Source: CAYMLL01 sp964390645 (lineage in GTDB: Bacteria; Planctomycetota; UBA8108). From it: a stretch of 29,447 bases of DNA. Where the stretch lies: positions 1-29,447 of the forward strand of contig CAYMLL010000060.1 of the NCBI GenBank assembly GCA_964390645.1, given 5' to 3'. Both the position numbers and the translations under genes were made by a program. The notes below the pieces were generated by a model that saw only the letters and a program-made list of their open reading frames with translations, was not told the DNA's origin and did not search any database. This document shows, one piece after another, positions 15,601-24,265 of this stretch (positions are counted from its first letter, which is position 1; each line of letters begins with the position of its first letter).

Positions 15601-16695
15601 TCAGAGCTTGTCGGAGCTGTCGCCGGTGCTTGCGGCCTTGTCGCCGACATTCGGTGAAGATTTCGACGAGAGTCTCTTTTTCTTGTCGCGCGGCTTTGGT
15701 GGCGGACGCAGGTAGCGCACTCCCGTGTTCGGGTTGTCCTTGTCGAACGCGTAAGCTTCGCGGTGCCGCAGGAAGTCCTTCACGTAGTGGATGGGAATCG
15801 CGAAGCCGAGCGACTCGCCGCCCATGATCTTCGAGCTCGTGACTCCGATGACCTCGCCGCGGTTGTTGAACAGCGGTCCGCCGCTGTTCCCGGGGTTGAT
15901 CGCCGCCGTTGTCTGGATCGCCAGCTTGCCGCCGAGCGCGCGGTTGCGGTTGCTGACGATTCCGTCCGAGACCGTCCGGTCGAGGCCGAGAGGGTTGCCG
16001 ATCGCGAAAACGGGGTCGCCGACGAGCACGCGGGGGTAGTCCCCGAGGAAGCACTTGCGCAGTGGTACGTCGCCCGGCTCGCCGAGCTTCAGGAGGGCGA
16101 GATCGAAGAACGGGTTGAGCGCGATGATTCGCACCTTCTCGACCTTGACCTTTCGAAGACCCGCCTCCTCGCGTACGTAGATCACGACGGAGATATCACG
16201 TTCACGCTCGACGACGTGGTAGTTCGTGACGATATAGCCTTCCTTGTCGTCGATGACGAAGCCCGATCCCGAGCCACTGAGCGTCAGCACCTGGACCACG
16301 CTCTCGCCCACGGCGCGTGCCTTGTCCTTCACCGTGCCGGGTTCGAGTCGACTGGTGAAGAAGATCGACTCTTTCGAGCCAACCTCGCCCGCGTCGTTTC
16401 GTGAGGCGGCCGGGGCGGTGGCCGCCGAGGTCCCCGTTTCGACCGCGGACTCCACGACCGTATCGACCTCGCCGAGCGGGATCGCGAGGATCGTGTAGCC
16501 GATATCGACGAAGAGCGACTCCGACGTGCGCTTGACGACCCGTCCGTCAATCTTGTTGCCCGTTCGCAGCACGACCTGCTGCCATTTCTCGGCGGACGCG
16601 GCGGATTCGTCGTCCGGGCCCGGGGAGATCGCGCAAACGGGAGCGAACGATAGCACGGCCGCGCCGGTCGTGATCAACAGGAGCGAGTTGGTCAT
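15601..16695 (-). CDS. Exported trypsin-like serine protease (HtrA/DegP type, no PDZ)
   Basis: 364 residues with a signal peptide (SLLLITTGAAVLSFAPVCA). Residues about 38-82 form a small beta unit (VVLRTGNKIDGRVVKR, LFVDIGYTILAIPLGEV) with an Sm/SH3-like look. Residues about 125-310 are an S1C protease domain with a complete triad: His160 in TNYHVV, Asp198 in FFDLALLKL and Ser271 in NPGNSGGPL. No PDZ domain follows, unlike DegP; the last 45 residues are Pro/Lys/Ser-rich and disordered. It is expected to degrade or process envelope proteins. The ATG follows the VCBS gene stop by 3 nt and a third exported protein follows by 30 nt, so the three are one operon. Confidence 0.9.
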   Translation of the reverse strand: MTNSLLLITTGAAVLSFAPVCAISPGPDDESAASAEKWQQVVLRTGNKIDGRVVKRTSESLFVDIGYTILAIPLGEVDTVVESAVETGTSAATAPAASRNDAGEVGSKESIFFTSRLEPGTVKDKARAVGESVVQVLTLSGSGSGFVIDDKEGYIVTNYHVVERERDISVVIYVREEAGLRKVKVEKVRIIALNPFFDLALLKLGEPGDVPLRKCFLGDYPRVLVGDPVFAIGNPLGLDRTVSDGIVSNRNRALGGKLAIQTTAAINPGNSGGPLFNNRGEVIGVTSSKIMGGESLGFAIPIHYVKDFLRHREAYAFDKDNPNTGVRYLRPPPKPRDKKKRLSSKSSPNVGDKAASTGDSSDKL

Positions 16696-16698
16696 GGC

Positions 16699-19167
16699 TC
16701 AGTCCAGAGAGTCCTGGAGGTACAGGAGGATCCGATCGTGAATCAGGAGAACGAGATCCTCGAGCCCGTCGCGGTCGATATCCTTGACGATCATCTGCTG
16801 CGGCCCGAGTGTCTGGCTGCGGCGCATGTACGACTTCTCCTCGAAGATCGGGAAGCTGCAGCGGCGCTCGAGTGACGTCGATTCTTCGCGCGTGTCGTTC
16901 TCGAGAAAGATGAGATTGTAGCGCGGTGCGGTCGTCAGGATGATGTCGTTCCGGCCGTCCGCGTTGAGATCGCCGGTCGTCAGGTCCTGAGGACGCCCCA
17001 GGTCTTTTTCCTCGACCCCGAAGCTCGTCACCTCGACGAAGTCCGCCTGCTTCTGGCGCGTGTAGAGGACCGCGGTCTGGCCGTCGCCGAAGAGCACGAG
17101 ATCCCGGCGTCCGTCGCCGTCCAGGTCACTGGTGTCGAGTGCCACGAGGCGGATCTTCGGCAGCTTGAGGTTCCGTCGCAGCTCGAATCCGCCGTCCTCG
17201 CGGCGTCCCAGCACGTCGAGAGACTTCGTCGACGCGTCGATCACGACGACCTCAGCCTGCTTGTCGCCGTCGAGATCGAGCATCGCCGCGGCCGTGAGCT
17301 TCGAGCTCGAGCTGCGACCGCTGATCTGGTCCTTGACGCGCAGCCGGCCTTTCTCGTCGAGCGTCAGTACCCGGACGTAGCTGCCGGCAGACACGAGGAG
17401 CGGCGAGCGACCGTCGTCTCCGGGCGGCAGGATCGTCAGAGCGGTCGGCGACAGCTTGGAGAGCTGGCCTCGACCGAATCCGGGCTTCTTCGTGAGGTTC
17501 TCGAAGTCGTCCGCCCCGTCCTTCCCCGACCTCGATCGACGGTAGATCGCGGGATCCTGATAGGGGACGAACACGAGCGCGTCGGTTTCGCCGTCGCCGT
17601 CGATGTCGAGCAGTCGCAGGTCGGTCGGTTCCGAGCCTTCGGAGGCAATCTGCGTCGTCGCTTCCTTCGCGACCTTGCCGTCCGCGAGCAGCTCGAGGAC
17701 GTCGAGGTCGAACTTGTCGTTCTCCCCGCGTGTGACGACGAAGGCCCGGTCGCCGACGTTCTTCTCGCCGTCCTTCGTCGAGCCTCGGACGGTCGTCGCG
17801 GCGATGTGCAACGGCGTGCTCGTCAGCGTCCACGTCTCGGGGATCTCCAGCCGTTCGTTCTTCCAGCGGCTGACGCCGAGCGCCTTCTCCTTGGCGCTCG
17901 AGACCAGGATCTCGTCGTGACCCTCGCCGTCGGTGTCGATGGCGGCGAGGCCGTTGAGGCCCGAGAGCGTCGGGTAGCTGACCGTGCGCGACAGCGAGCC
18001 GTCGTGGCTCTGGAACGTCACCTCGAGCTGAGCGGTCTCCGGATAGCCGGTGACGAGGTCGGTGCGTCCGTCGCCGTCGACGTCGGTGAGGAGGCGTCGC
18101 GTCGCCTTGGTGTCGCCGTCGCTGCGGTGTGCGATCACGTGGGCGCGCGTCAGGCCACCAGGGGCGGGGCTCTCCTGCCAGCAGAATCCCTTGACGCGTC
18201 GTGTGTTCGAGTGCAGAGCGAGGAGCAGCGTCCGCGGCCTCGCCTCGCCCGCCGCTTTCCCTGCTCGCGTGTGCGTGCCGAGAGCCCAGGCCTGAATCGG
18301 TTGCAGACGGCTCGAGGCGAGCGGGCCGAAGCCGGTCTCTCCTTGCAGACGGGTCAGCAAGGTCTCCTCGTTACCCGGGAGGACGTAGAGCAGATCGAGT
18401 CGATCGTCGCCGTCGATATCGGTGATCTCGATCGACGAGAGGCCCGAGCGTGGGTTGTGGAGCACCGTCGGCTGCGTCAGGCCACCGCCGGGTTTCTGGT
18501 AGAGAAGGTACGTCTCGTTGTCGCCTAACAGTACCAGGTCGAGGTGACCGTCGCCGTCGAGGTCCGCGGGTCGCAGAGCGTGGGGGGACGAGGATCCGTC
18601 ACGGATCGGGAACTTCTCTCGGCGCGCTCCCCAGCTCTCGTCCTGCAAGACGATCTCCAGCTCCGCGGGATCGCCGTAGTATGCGAGGTCGGCACGATCG
18701 TCGCCGTCGAAGTCGCCGACCACGAGCGCCGAGATGGACTTGTCGGTGTAGAACTTCTCGACGCGGAAACGGCCGTCGGAGTCGACCTCGTTGACCTCGC
18801 TCTTCGACTGCGAAGCCTCGCTGCGCGGGGTCTTCGTGTCGACCGGCTTCTGGTAGAAGAGGCGGATCGTGCCGTCGGAGTTGTTGGCGACGACGAGATC
18901 CTCGAGCCCGTCGCCGTTCAGGTCGACGACGCGGAGTCCACGCGGGTTTCCCTCGATCTTGAAGATCTCCAGAGCCCGGAATCCGAAGGGCGTAGTTTCA
19001 CCGGCGGCCGTTACCGGTTTCCCGGGGGCCGTTACCGGTTTCTCGGCGGCCGTCTCCGTCTCCCCGGCGGCGAGTGCAGTGAGGAGCAGAGCTGGCAGCA
19101 GAATTCCACCGATCGGGAGCGCAAGAGATCTTACAGAACCGCGCCGCGGTTCGTTCTTCTGGGTCAT
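16699..19167 (-). CDS. Exported VCBS/FG-GAP repeat protein, probable calcium-binding beta-propeller
   Basis: 822 residues from ATG 19167 (a TTG at 19185 is a poorer start). The signal peptide has core LALPIGGILLPALLLTALAA, followed by a short repeat (KPVTAPGKPVTAAGE). At least eleven calcium-loop repeats of type DxDGDGxxDL run the whole length, such as DLNGDGLEDLVV, DFDGDDRADLAY, DIDGDDRLDLLY, DVDGDGRTDLVTG, DIDGDGETDALVF, DLDGDGRRDLVLF and DIDRDGLEDLVLL. These fold as propeller blades binding calcium, similar to integrin alpha and lectin-like surface proteins. It is likely periplasmic or at the surface, with a binding or scaffold role. It is first in an operon with a protease and a DUF3352-like protein, so it may be a partner or substrate of the protease; that is inference. 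Confidence 0.88.
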   Translation of the reverse strand: MTQKNEPRRGSVRSLALPIGGILLPALLLTALAAGETETAAEKPVTAPGKPVTAAGETTPFGFRALEIFKIEGNPRGLRVVDLNGDGLEDLVVANNSDGTIRLFYQKPVDTKTPRSEASQSKSEVNEVDSDGRFRVEKFYTDKSISALVVGDFDGDDRADLAYYGDPAELEIVLQDESWGARREKFPIRDGSSSPHALRPADLDGDGHLDLVLLGDNETYLLYQKPGGGLTQPTVLHNPRSGLSSIEITDIDGDDRLDLLYVLPGNEETLLTRLQGETGFGPLASSRLQPIQAWALGTHTRAGKAAGEARPRTLLLALHSNTRRVKGFCWQESPAPGGLTRAHVIAHRSDGDTKATRRLLTDVDGDGRTDLVTGYPETAQLEVTFQSHDGSLSRTVSYPTLSGLNGLAAIDTDGEGHDEILVSSAKEKALGVSRWKNERLEIPETWTLTSTPLHIAATTVRGSTKDGEKNVGDRAFVVTRGENDKFDLDVLELLADGKVAKEATTQIASEGSEPTDLRLLDIDGDGETDALVFVPYQDPAIYRRSRSGKDGADDFENLTKKPGFGRGQLSKLSPTALTILPPGDDGRSPLLVSAGSYVRVLTLDEKGRLRVKDQISGRSSSSKLTAAAMLDLDGDKQAEVVVIDASTKSLDVLGRREDGGFELRRNLKLPKIRLVALDTSDLDGDGRRDLVLFGDGQTAVLYTRQKQADFVEVTSFGVEEKDLGRPQDLTTGDLNADGRNDIILTTAPRYNLIFLENDTREESTSLERRCSFPIFEEKSYMRRSQTLGPQQMIVKDIDRDGLEDLVLLIHDRILLYLQDSLD
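19006..19041. repeat. 21-bp-period direct repeat at the start of the VCBS gene
   Basis: GGCCGTTACCGGTTT occurs at 19006-19020 and again at 19027-19041, one 21-bp period apart, with a degenerate third copy from about 19048. It encodes the in-frame heptads KPVTAPG and KPVTAAG just after the signal peptide, a likely spacer between export signal and propeller. Confidence 0.85.
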
Positions 19168-19246
19168 GTTGCGAGGTCTCGCCAAGGTCCGGGAGGGAGG
19201 CCGTCGGCGGGGGGGAAAGGGGGCGGTTCAGCACCGCTTCCGCGGA

Positions 19247-19275
19247 ATCTTATGGGCCCTCTCGGGGGCCCGCAA
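19247..19275 (-). promoter_or_regulatory. Candidate promoter of the VCBS-protease operon
   Basis: On the minus strand TTGCGG (19275-19270), 17 nt, TAAGAT (19252-19247; 4 of 6 to TATAAT). It would give a leader of about 70 nt before ATG 19167. It overlaps the GCCC-GCAA-GGGC hairpin on the other strand. Confidence 0.35.
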
Positions 19276-19704
19276 GGGCTTTTCCATCCCCTGACACCTT
19301 CCGACAATCCCCCGCGCCAGAAGTCTCCCGGCGGATTCCGGAGGCTCGGGCCATCGGATCGCCGGGGTTCGGACGCAGGCTCTTTCCTGTATCGGCCGCC
19401 ATCCCGAAGAGGGTCGACGGAAAGTGCTCGGGATTTCACCCGCGGGGGACCGGAATCCCGCCCTTTAGAGGCGGCGACTGTCGGGAATCACCACAGTCCT
19501 TGTGGCGTTCCTGCCGGAGGTGGCCCGGGGCCCGGCGTCAGGCTCGGGACTCGTTCCATAGCTCGTGGAGTCGACACGTCTTGGCGTCCTGGCTCCGCGA
19601 CGGTCCGCGATTTGCAACGTCGTCTCTCGCGCTCACGACTCGCCGTTCGAGCGCCGGGCAACGTGCCCCGACATGAACCGTAGCTTTTGCGCGCCCGCGT
19701 TGAC

Positions 19705-19744
19705 AAAGCTGGCCGGAGAACTTGTTCTTCGGTCGGCTTTTTTT
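19705..19744 (+). terminator. Strong orphan factor-independent terminator
   Basis: AAAGCTGGCCG (19705-19715) pairs with CGGTCGGCTTT (19730-19740) with two G-U wobbles. The stem continues inward through AGAAC/GTTCT (19717-19721/19724-19728), giving about 16-17 pairs closed by a TT/CTTG loop. Seven T follow or overlap the 3' arm (19738-19744). It reads on the plus strand, 300 nt upstream of glcD, with no plus-strand gene before it. TTGACA at 19700-19705, a perfect -35 hexamer, abuts it, so a promoter or operator role is a second reading. Confidence 0.75.
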
Positions 19745-19958
19745 CGTCCCCGGCATCGAGCGTCTTCCACCGTCTTCCACGGCGCTGATTACCCGTGGGG
19801 CGGCCCCGTCTCTCACCGCGCCGGGCTCGGTGGACCTGGCCGGATCGCGTCCGGCTGCGCCGGACGCTCCATGTCGGCGATCGCGACACATCGTGACAGA
19901 CTCGAGCGGGATCACGGGCTCGGATCTGTCCACCGGTCGGAGCGCGGCCCCACATGCC

Positions 19959-19987
19959 TGGATGCTCCCCCGCGACGTCCATACAAT
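19959..19987 (+). promoter_or_regulatory. Candidate promoter of glcDEF
   Basis: TGGATG (19959-19964, weak -35), 17 nt, TACAAT (19982-19987, 5 of 6 to TATAAT). The predicted start near 19994 gives glcD a leader of about 50 nt and lies downstream of the strong terminator. Confidence 0.4.
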
Positions 19988-20044
19988 GGCGGGCGGGGAA
20001 GCGACAGCGACGTGGAGCCTTCACGACGGTACGACGCATCGGGC

Positions 20045-21502
20045 ATGATCGAGGACACCAGGAGCCAGCTGCGGCCTTCGGAGCGCGAGGAGCTGGGACA
20101 GATCATCCCGCACCAGCGGCTGGTCCTCGACCCCGGCGAGTTGCGGGTCTACGAGTGCGACGGCCTGCCGCTCTTCAAGTACATGCCACTCGCGGTCGCC
20201 CTCTGTGCGTCGCGCGACGAGGTCGTCGAGGTGGTCCGTTGGTGCGCACGCCGCGACGTGGCCTTCGTTCCACGCGGGGCCGGCACGGGGCTGTCGGGAG
20301 GCGCGACACCCGTGGTGCCGAGTATCGTCCTCGACATGAACCGGATGCGGCGCATTCTCCACGTCGATGCGGAGAACTGCTTCGCGGTCGTCGAGCCGGG
20401 CCTCGTCAACCGTCGTCTCAGCGATGCCGTGAAAGCCGACAGTCTCTACTTCGCGCCCGATCCATCGAGCCAGAAGGCCTGCACGATCGGTGGCAACGTC
20501 GCGGAGAACGCCGGCGGCCCGCACTGCCTCAAGTACGGGATGACGACCGACCACGTCCTGGGGCTGGAGGTCGTCGTTCCCGGTGGAGACGTCGTGCGCC
20601 TTGGCGGACCGGTCGATGGGGTCGATGCGTACGACCTCAGGAGCCTCTTCGTCGGTGCCGAGGGCACCCTGGGCATCGTCACCGAGGTCACGGTGCGCCT
20701 CACACCGCTTCCCGAGGAGGTGCGCACCTTTCTTGCGGTCTTCGACAGCATGCGTGGAGCCTGCCGCGCGGTGTCGATGATCACCCGCGAGGGCATCCTG
20801 CCGGCCGCGCTCGAGATTCTCGACCAGCTGACGATTCGCGCCATCGAGGCGTCCGTCTACGCGGCCGGCTATCCCGAGGACGCGGCCGCGGTGCTGCTGA
20901 TCGAGCTCGATGGGCCGCTCCATGGCATGGACGAGGACGAGAGCCGCATTCGCGAAATCGTCGAGGCTTGTGGTCACCTCGAGTTCCGCGTCGCCCGCGA
21001 CGAGTCCGAGCGTCTCCAGCTGTGGAAGGGACGCAAGGGAGCCTTCGGCGCGCTCGGCCGCATCAACACGGACCTCTACGTGCTCGATGGCGTGGTGCCT
21101 CGTACGCGTCTGGAGGAGACCCTGGAGAAGATCTACGAGATCGCCGGGCGACACCGTGTGACGCTGTCCAACGTCTTTCACGCGGGCGATGGCAACCTCC
21201 ACCCGAATATCTCCTACGATGGTCGTGACGCCGACGAGAAGGTGCGAGTGCTCGCGGCGGGTCGCGAGATTCTCCAGGCTTGCGTCGACGCGGGCGGCAG
21301 CATCTCCGGCGAGCACGGGGTCGGCATCGAGAAGTCGGAGTTCCTGCCGATGCTCTTCGACGAGGAGGATCTGGCGCTGCAGCTAGAGCTGCGCCAGGCG
21401 ATCGACCCGGACCTGCGGTCGAATCCGTGCAAGCTCTATCCCGATGCTCGCGCGTGTATCGAGGTCGGACGCGGCAAACGCGTCATGGATCTTCCGCTCT
21501 GA
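20045..21502 (+). CDS. glcD: Glycolate oxidase FAD subunit GlcD
   Basis: 485 residues. The PCMH FAD-binding domain spans about 45-220, with PRGAGTGLSGGATP (76-89), GGNVAENAGGPHCLKYG and GAEGTLGIVTE. The FAD-linked oxidase C-domain has NVFHAGDGNLHPNI near 375-388 and SGEHGVGIEK near 420-430, both diagnostic of GlcD and D-lactate dehydrogenases. The protein oxidises glycolate to glyoxylate (or a similar 2-hydroxyacid), passing electrons through GlcF towards the respiratory chain. Two neighbours encode GlcE and GlcF, which favours glycolate oxidase over single-subunit D-lactate dehydrogenase. ATG 20045 was chosen because homology starts just after it; the ribosome site is weak. Its TGA shares one base with the glcE ATG (TGATG). 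Confidence 0.92.
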   Translation: MIEDTRSQLRPSEREELGQIIPHQRLVLDPGELRVYECDGLPLFKYMPLAVALCASRDEVVEVVRWCARRDVAFVPRGAGTGLSGGATPVVPSIVLDMNRMRRILHVDAENCFAVVEPGLVNRRLSDAVKADSLYFAPDPSSQKACTIGGNVAENAGGPHCLKYGMTTDHVLGLEVVVPGGDVVRLGGPVDGVDAYDLRSLFVGAEGTLGIVTEVTVRLTPLPEEVRTFLAVFDSMRGACRAVSMITREGILPAALEILDQLTIRAIEASVYAAGYPEDAAAVLLIELDGPLHGMDEDESRIREIVEACGHLEFRVARDESERLQLWKGRKGAFGALGRINTDLYVLDGVVPRTRLEETLEKIYEIAGRHRVTLSNVFHAGDGNLHPNISYDGRDADEKVRVLAAGREILQACVDAGGSISGEHGVGIEKSEFLPMLFDEEDLALQLELRQAIDPDLRSNPCKLYPDARACIEVGRGKRVMDLPL

Positions 21503-22818
21503 TGCCGGAGCGCGACCCCGACACCCTCACCGATCTCGAGCGCACGTTCTACGGTGACGACATCGAGCGCGTCGCTCCGGCGACTCCGTCGGCTCTCGCC
21601 GAGGCGGCAGCGGAGCTCGTCGAGGCGAAGCGAACGGTTCTTCCAGCCGGGGCCGGCACGCACGCCTTTCTCGGCAATCGCATGCCGACTCCGGCGACCG
21701 TGCTGTCGACCGAGCGGCTCGCGTCGGTCGTCGCGTACGAGCCCGACGACTTCACCATCGCCGTGGAGGCCGGGATGACGCTCGTCGAACTGCGCGAGAC
21801 GCTCGCTGCCAACGGCCAGGAGCTCGCCGCCGACTGGGCGACGGGAGGGCGTGGCACTGTCGGCGGCCTGGTCGCGGCGGGGGCGTCGTTTGCGGGCCCG
21901 CGCGCGGCACGTCTCGGCCCGCTTTCCTCGCAGATTCTCGGCGTGCACGGCGTGCGCGGCGCCGGGCGTCGCTACAAGGTCGGCGGGATGGTGGTCAAGA
22001 ATGTCGCCGGCTACGACGTCGGGAAGCTGCTCTGCGGCTCGCTGGGCACGGCCGGGATCATCGAGCGGATCAACCTCAAGCTGTGCCCGCTTCCTCGGTG
22101 TCGGCAGTCGGGGCTGGCGAGATTCTCGTCCCGTGAGCGTGCGTGGGCCTGCGGGCTCGATCTGCGTCGTTCGCCTCCCCCGCTCGCGTCGGTCTCCGTC
22201 ATCGACGCCGGCCGTGACGGGGGCCTCGAGTCTCTGGTACACGCCTCCGGCTCGGTCTCCGTCGTGTGGACTCTCGAGGGCGGTCGTGAGCTCGTCGGTC
22301 ACGGGGGGTCCGGGGTCGCACGGTCGATTTCGCCTTCCGCTCTCGTCGGCGAGCCCGCCACCGGCGATGCGGACGACGCGACTGCAGCGATCGACCGAAT
22401 TTCGGCCTTTCGCGAGCCGCTGGACACGCCGCTGCGCTCGCAGGCGATCGCCGTCATCGCGAGGCGACCGAGCGAGCTGGCGACTGTCGGCGAGGAAGTG
22501 TGGGCAGTGTTCGAGAGCGCCGGTATCCGAAGCCGCGACCTCCTTGGCGACATTCCTGGCGGCCGACTGTGGATCGCGTGGGACGCTCCCGAGGAGCAGA
22601 TCGTCTCCGTCGCGACGCGCTTGCGCGAGATTGCTGTCGGTGGTGCGGGGTGGTTGATCTACGTGCCTCCCTCTCTGCGGAGCAGGCTGCCGTATCTTCT
22701 TCATGATCCCCCGCGGCGTGACGTCGCGGGCAAGGTCCTCCGGGTCTGCGACCCGGGAAGGCTCTACTGCCCGGGCCGGGTGCTGGGCCCCGGCGATCGG
22801 ACACACGATGAGCATTAG
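21502..22818 (+). CDS. glcE: Glycolate oxidase FAD-binding subunit GlcE
   Basis: 438 residues, slightly longer than Escherichia coli GlcE. One PCMH flavin-binding domain: LPAGAGTHAFLG (47-58), a GTVGGLVAAG turn, then KVGGMVVKNVAGYDVGKLL and GSLGTAGIIERINLKL. The C-terminal half is a divergent FAD-oxidase cap ending VLRVCDPGRLYCPGRVLGP, similar to the end of GlcE. It supports GlcD in the membrane-associated oxidase and does not work alone. The start overlaps the glcD stop by one base. Its 3' end overlaps glcF by 11 nt, so the three are translated together and probably in equal amounts. The stop is TAG. Confidence 0.9.
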   Translation: MPERDPDTLTDLERTFYGDDIERVAPATPSALAEAAAELVEAKRTVLPAGAGTHAFLGNRMPTPATVLSTERLASVVAYEPDDFTIAVEAGMTLVELRETLAANGQELAADWATGGRGTVGGLVAAGASFAGPRAARLGPLSSQILGVHGVRGAGRRYKVGGMVVKNVAGYDVGKLLCGSLGTAGIIERINLKLCPLPRCRQSGLARFSSRERAWACGLDLRRSPPPLASVSVIDAGRDGGLESLVHASGSVSVVWTLEGGRELVGHGGSGVARSISPSALVGEPATGDADDATAAIDRISAFREPLDTPLRSQAIAVIARRPSELATVGEEVWAVFESAGIRSRDLLGDIPGGRLWIAWDAPEEQIVSVATRLREIAVGGAGWLIYVPPSLRSRLPYLLHDPPRRDVAGKVLRVCDPGRLYCPGRVLGPGDRTHDEH

Positions 22819-24100
22819 CGACGAGCAGACACGGGAGTTCAGCGAGCGACTCGAGGAGTACACTCGCACCCTCGACTGCGTCCATTGCGGGCTCTGCATC
22901 CAGCACTGTCCGACCTACGATCTCAGCGGACGCGAGGCGGACAACCCGCGCGGGCGAATCTATCTCATGCGCGGCTACGCCGAGGACTGCGTCGAGATGA
23001 CGCCGGAAGTGCGTCGCCATCTCGACGAGTGCATCGTCTGTCGCGCCTGCGAGAGTGTCTGTCCTTCCGGTATTCGTATGGGCGAGATGATGGAGGGCCT
23101 GCGTCACGATCTCGAGAAGCGGCGGCGCCGACGTGGTCCGCGTTACCGTCTCGCACGCCTGCTGCTGCGGCACGTTCTGCCTCACCGTCATCGTATCGCG
23201 CTGATTTCCGACGGAATCTGGTTCTACCAGTGGATCGGTCTGCGCCGGCTGGTGGCTCTCCTGCTGCCGCTGGTGTCGAGGAAGCTGGCACGACTGCATG
23301 CCATGCAGCCGCTGATCCCGCACCCGCGCGAGCGTCGTGTGGCGCCCACCCGAAAACAAGCCACCCCAGTCAAAACAACCGCGGGCGCGCCTCGCAAGCG
23401 CGGCGGGCTCTTCCTGGGCTGCGTCGCCAGCGAGTGGTTCGCTCCGACGTGTCGTGCGACCATTCGCGTTCTCTGCCGCAACGGCTGCGAGGTCGTCGTG
23501 CCGGACGCGCAGACCTGCTGCGGCGCTCTGTCGCGTCACGGTGGCTTTCTCGAGGAGGCCGACGAGCTCTACCGTCACAACGCCGACGCGTTCGCTGGCG
23601 CGTCGGTGGATGTCATCGTGACGAACGCCGCGGGATGCGGTGCGGCGCTCAAGGAGCCGACGCCCTCCGCGAGCGAGGGGCTCGGCGCCCCGGTGCGCGA
23701 CATCTGCGAGTTTCTCGACGAGATCGGCATCGTCGCGCCGCGTGGAGAGCTTCCGGTGCGCGTCGCCTACGATCAGCCATGCCACCTGGAGCACGGTCAG
23801 CGTATCGGCGCGAGCGTCGTGGAGGGCCTGCTCGGGGCGATTCCGCGGCTGAAGCTCGTGCCGCTCGAGGACAGCGATCGCTGCTGCGGCGGTGGTGGCG
23901 TCTACAGCCTCGTGCAGCCGGACATCGCCGAGCAGCTACGCGACCGCAAGACGGCGCAGATCCGTGCCGCAGGCGTCGACGTCGTGGTTACCGGCAATCC
24001 GGGATGCGTGCTGCAGCTTCGCGCGGGGCTCGACGGGACGGGCGTCGAGGTCGCGCATCCGGTCGAGCTCCTGGACCGTGCGTATCGGTCGGAGTGTTGA
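22808..24100 (+). CDS. glcF: Glycolate oxidase iron-sulfur subunit GlcF
   Basis: 430 residues. Two [4Fe-4S] ferredoxin motifs: CVHCGLCIQHCP (C24, C27, C30, C34) and CIVCRACESVCP (C75, C78, C81, C85). A basic linker (about 105-200, HH/RR-rich, with hydrophobic stretch LVALLLPLVS) follows, then two CCG domains with CCGALSRHGG and CCGGGGVYSL. This is the layout of GlcF, LutA and GlpC subunits, which carry electrons from the flavin subunits to the quinone pool at the inner face of the membrane. ATG 22808 lies inside the end of glcE; an in-frame ATG at 22703 would overlap glcE by 116 nt and is unlikely. It is last in the operon, with an inverted repeat 13 nt downstream. Confidence 0.92.
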   Translation: MSISDEQTREFSERLEEYTRTLDCVHCGLCIQHCPTYDLSGREADNPRGRIYLMRGYAEDCVEMTPEVRRHLDECIVCRACESVCPSGIRMGEMMEGLRHDLEKRRRRRGPRYRLARLLLRHVLPHRHRIALISDGIWFYQWIGLRRLVALLLPLVSRKLARLHAMQPLIPHPRERRVAPTRKQATPVKTTAGAPRKRGGLFLGCVASEWFAPTCRATIRVLCRNGCEVVVPDAQTCCGALSRHGGFLEEADELYRHNADAFAGASVDVIVTNAAGCGAALKEPTPSASEGLGAPVRDICEFLDEIGIVAPRGELPVRVAYDQPCHLEHGQRIGASVVEGLLGAIPRLKLVPLEDSDRCCGGGGVYSLVQPDIAEQLRDRKTAQIRAAGVDVVVTGNPGCVLQLRAGLDGTGVEVAHPVELLDRAYRSEC

Positions 24101-24112
24101 TTTCGCAGCCCG

Positions 24113-24147
24113 ACTCGAGCGGCGGGGCGCCCGCGGGCGTATCGAGT
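24113..24147. terminator. Possible bidirectional hairpin between convergent glcF and DedA genes
   Basis: ACTCGA (24113-24118) and TCGAGT (24142-24147) are exact inverse arms. Between them lies a 12-bp perfect palindrome CGCCCGCGGGCG (24128-24139). It begins 13 nt after the glcF stop. No T run follows on either strand, so it may act with Rho or only stabilise the mRNA end. Confidence 0.4.
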
Positions 24148-24265
24148 GGAAGGAGCGACGAGGAACTCGGCGACCCCCGCGGTCTCCGAGCCGCGCAAGC
24201 CGACGCGCTCCACGGCGCGGCTCGTGACTTCGCGGCAGGAAGTGGTGAGGAAACCGGACCGGAGC

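Larger units (their letters stand above)
19168..20044. other. 0.9-kb intergenic region between the VCBS operon and glcD
   Basis: No protein gene is supported. Upstream in-frame extension of glcD to 19565 has Arg/Ser-rich sequence and no ribosome site. It holds a minus-strand promoter candidate (19247-19275), a short hairpin GCCC-GCAA-GGGC followed by TTTT (19268-19283), a small hairpin CCACA/TGTGG (19491-19505), the strong terminator at 19705-19744 and a plus-strand promoter candidate at 19959-19987. The terminator has no recognisable gene in front of it, so 19280-19705 may encode a small RNA. I could not match it to tmRNA, RNase P, SRP or 6S RNA. Confidence 0.5.

Noticed and set aside
19168..19744. 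tmRNA, RNase P RNA, SRP RNA or tRNA in the glc upstream region
   Set aside because: None of their conserved core strings or cloverleaf arms could be found on either strand by eye.
19565..20044. N-terminal extension of GlcD by 160 residues
   Set aside because: The frame is open, but the sequence is Arg/Ser-rich, lacks homology to GlcD, crosses the strong terminator and has no ribosome site at its ATG.
20021..23794. Three long minus-strand open frames (431, 487 and 446 codons)
   Set aside because: They are antisense shadows of glcD, glcE and glcF, whose flavin and iron-sulfur motifs are unmistakable.
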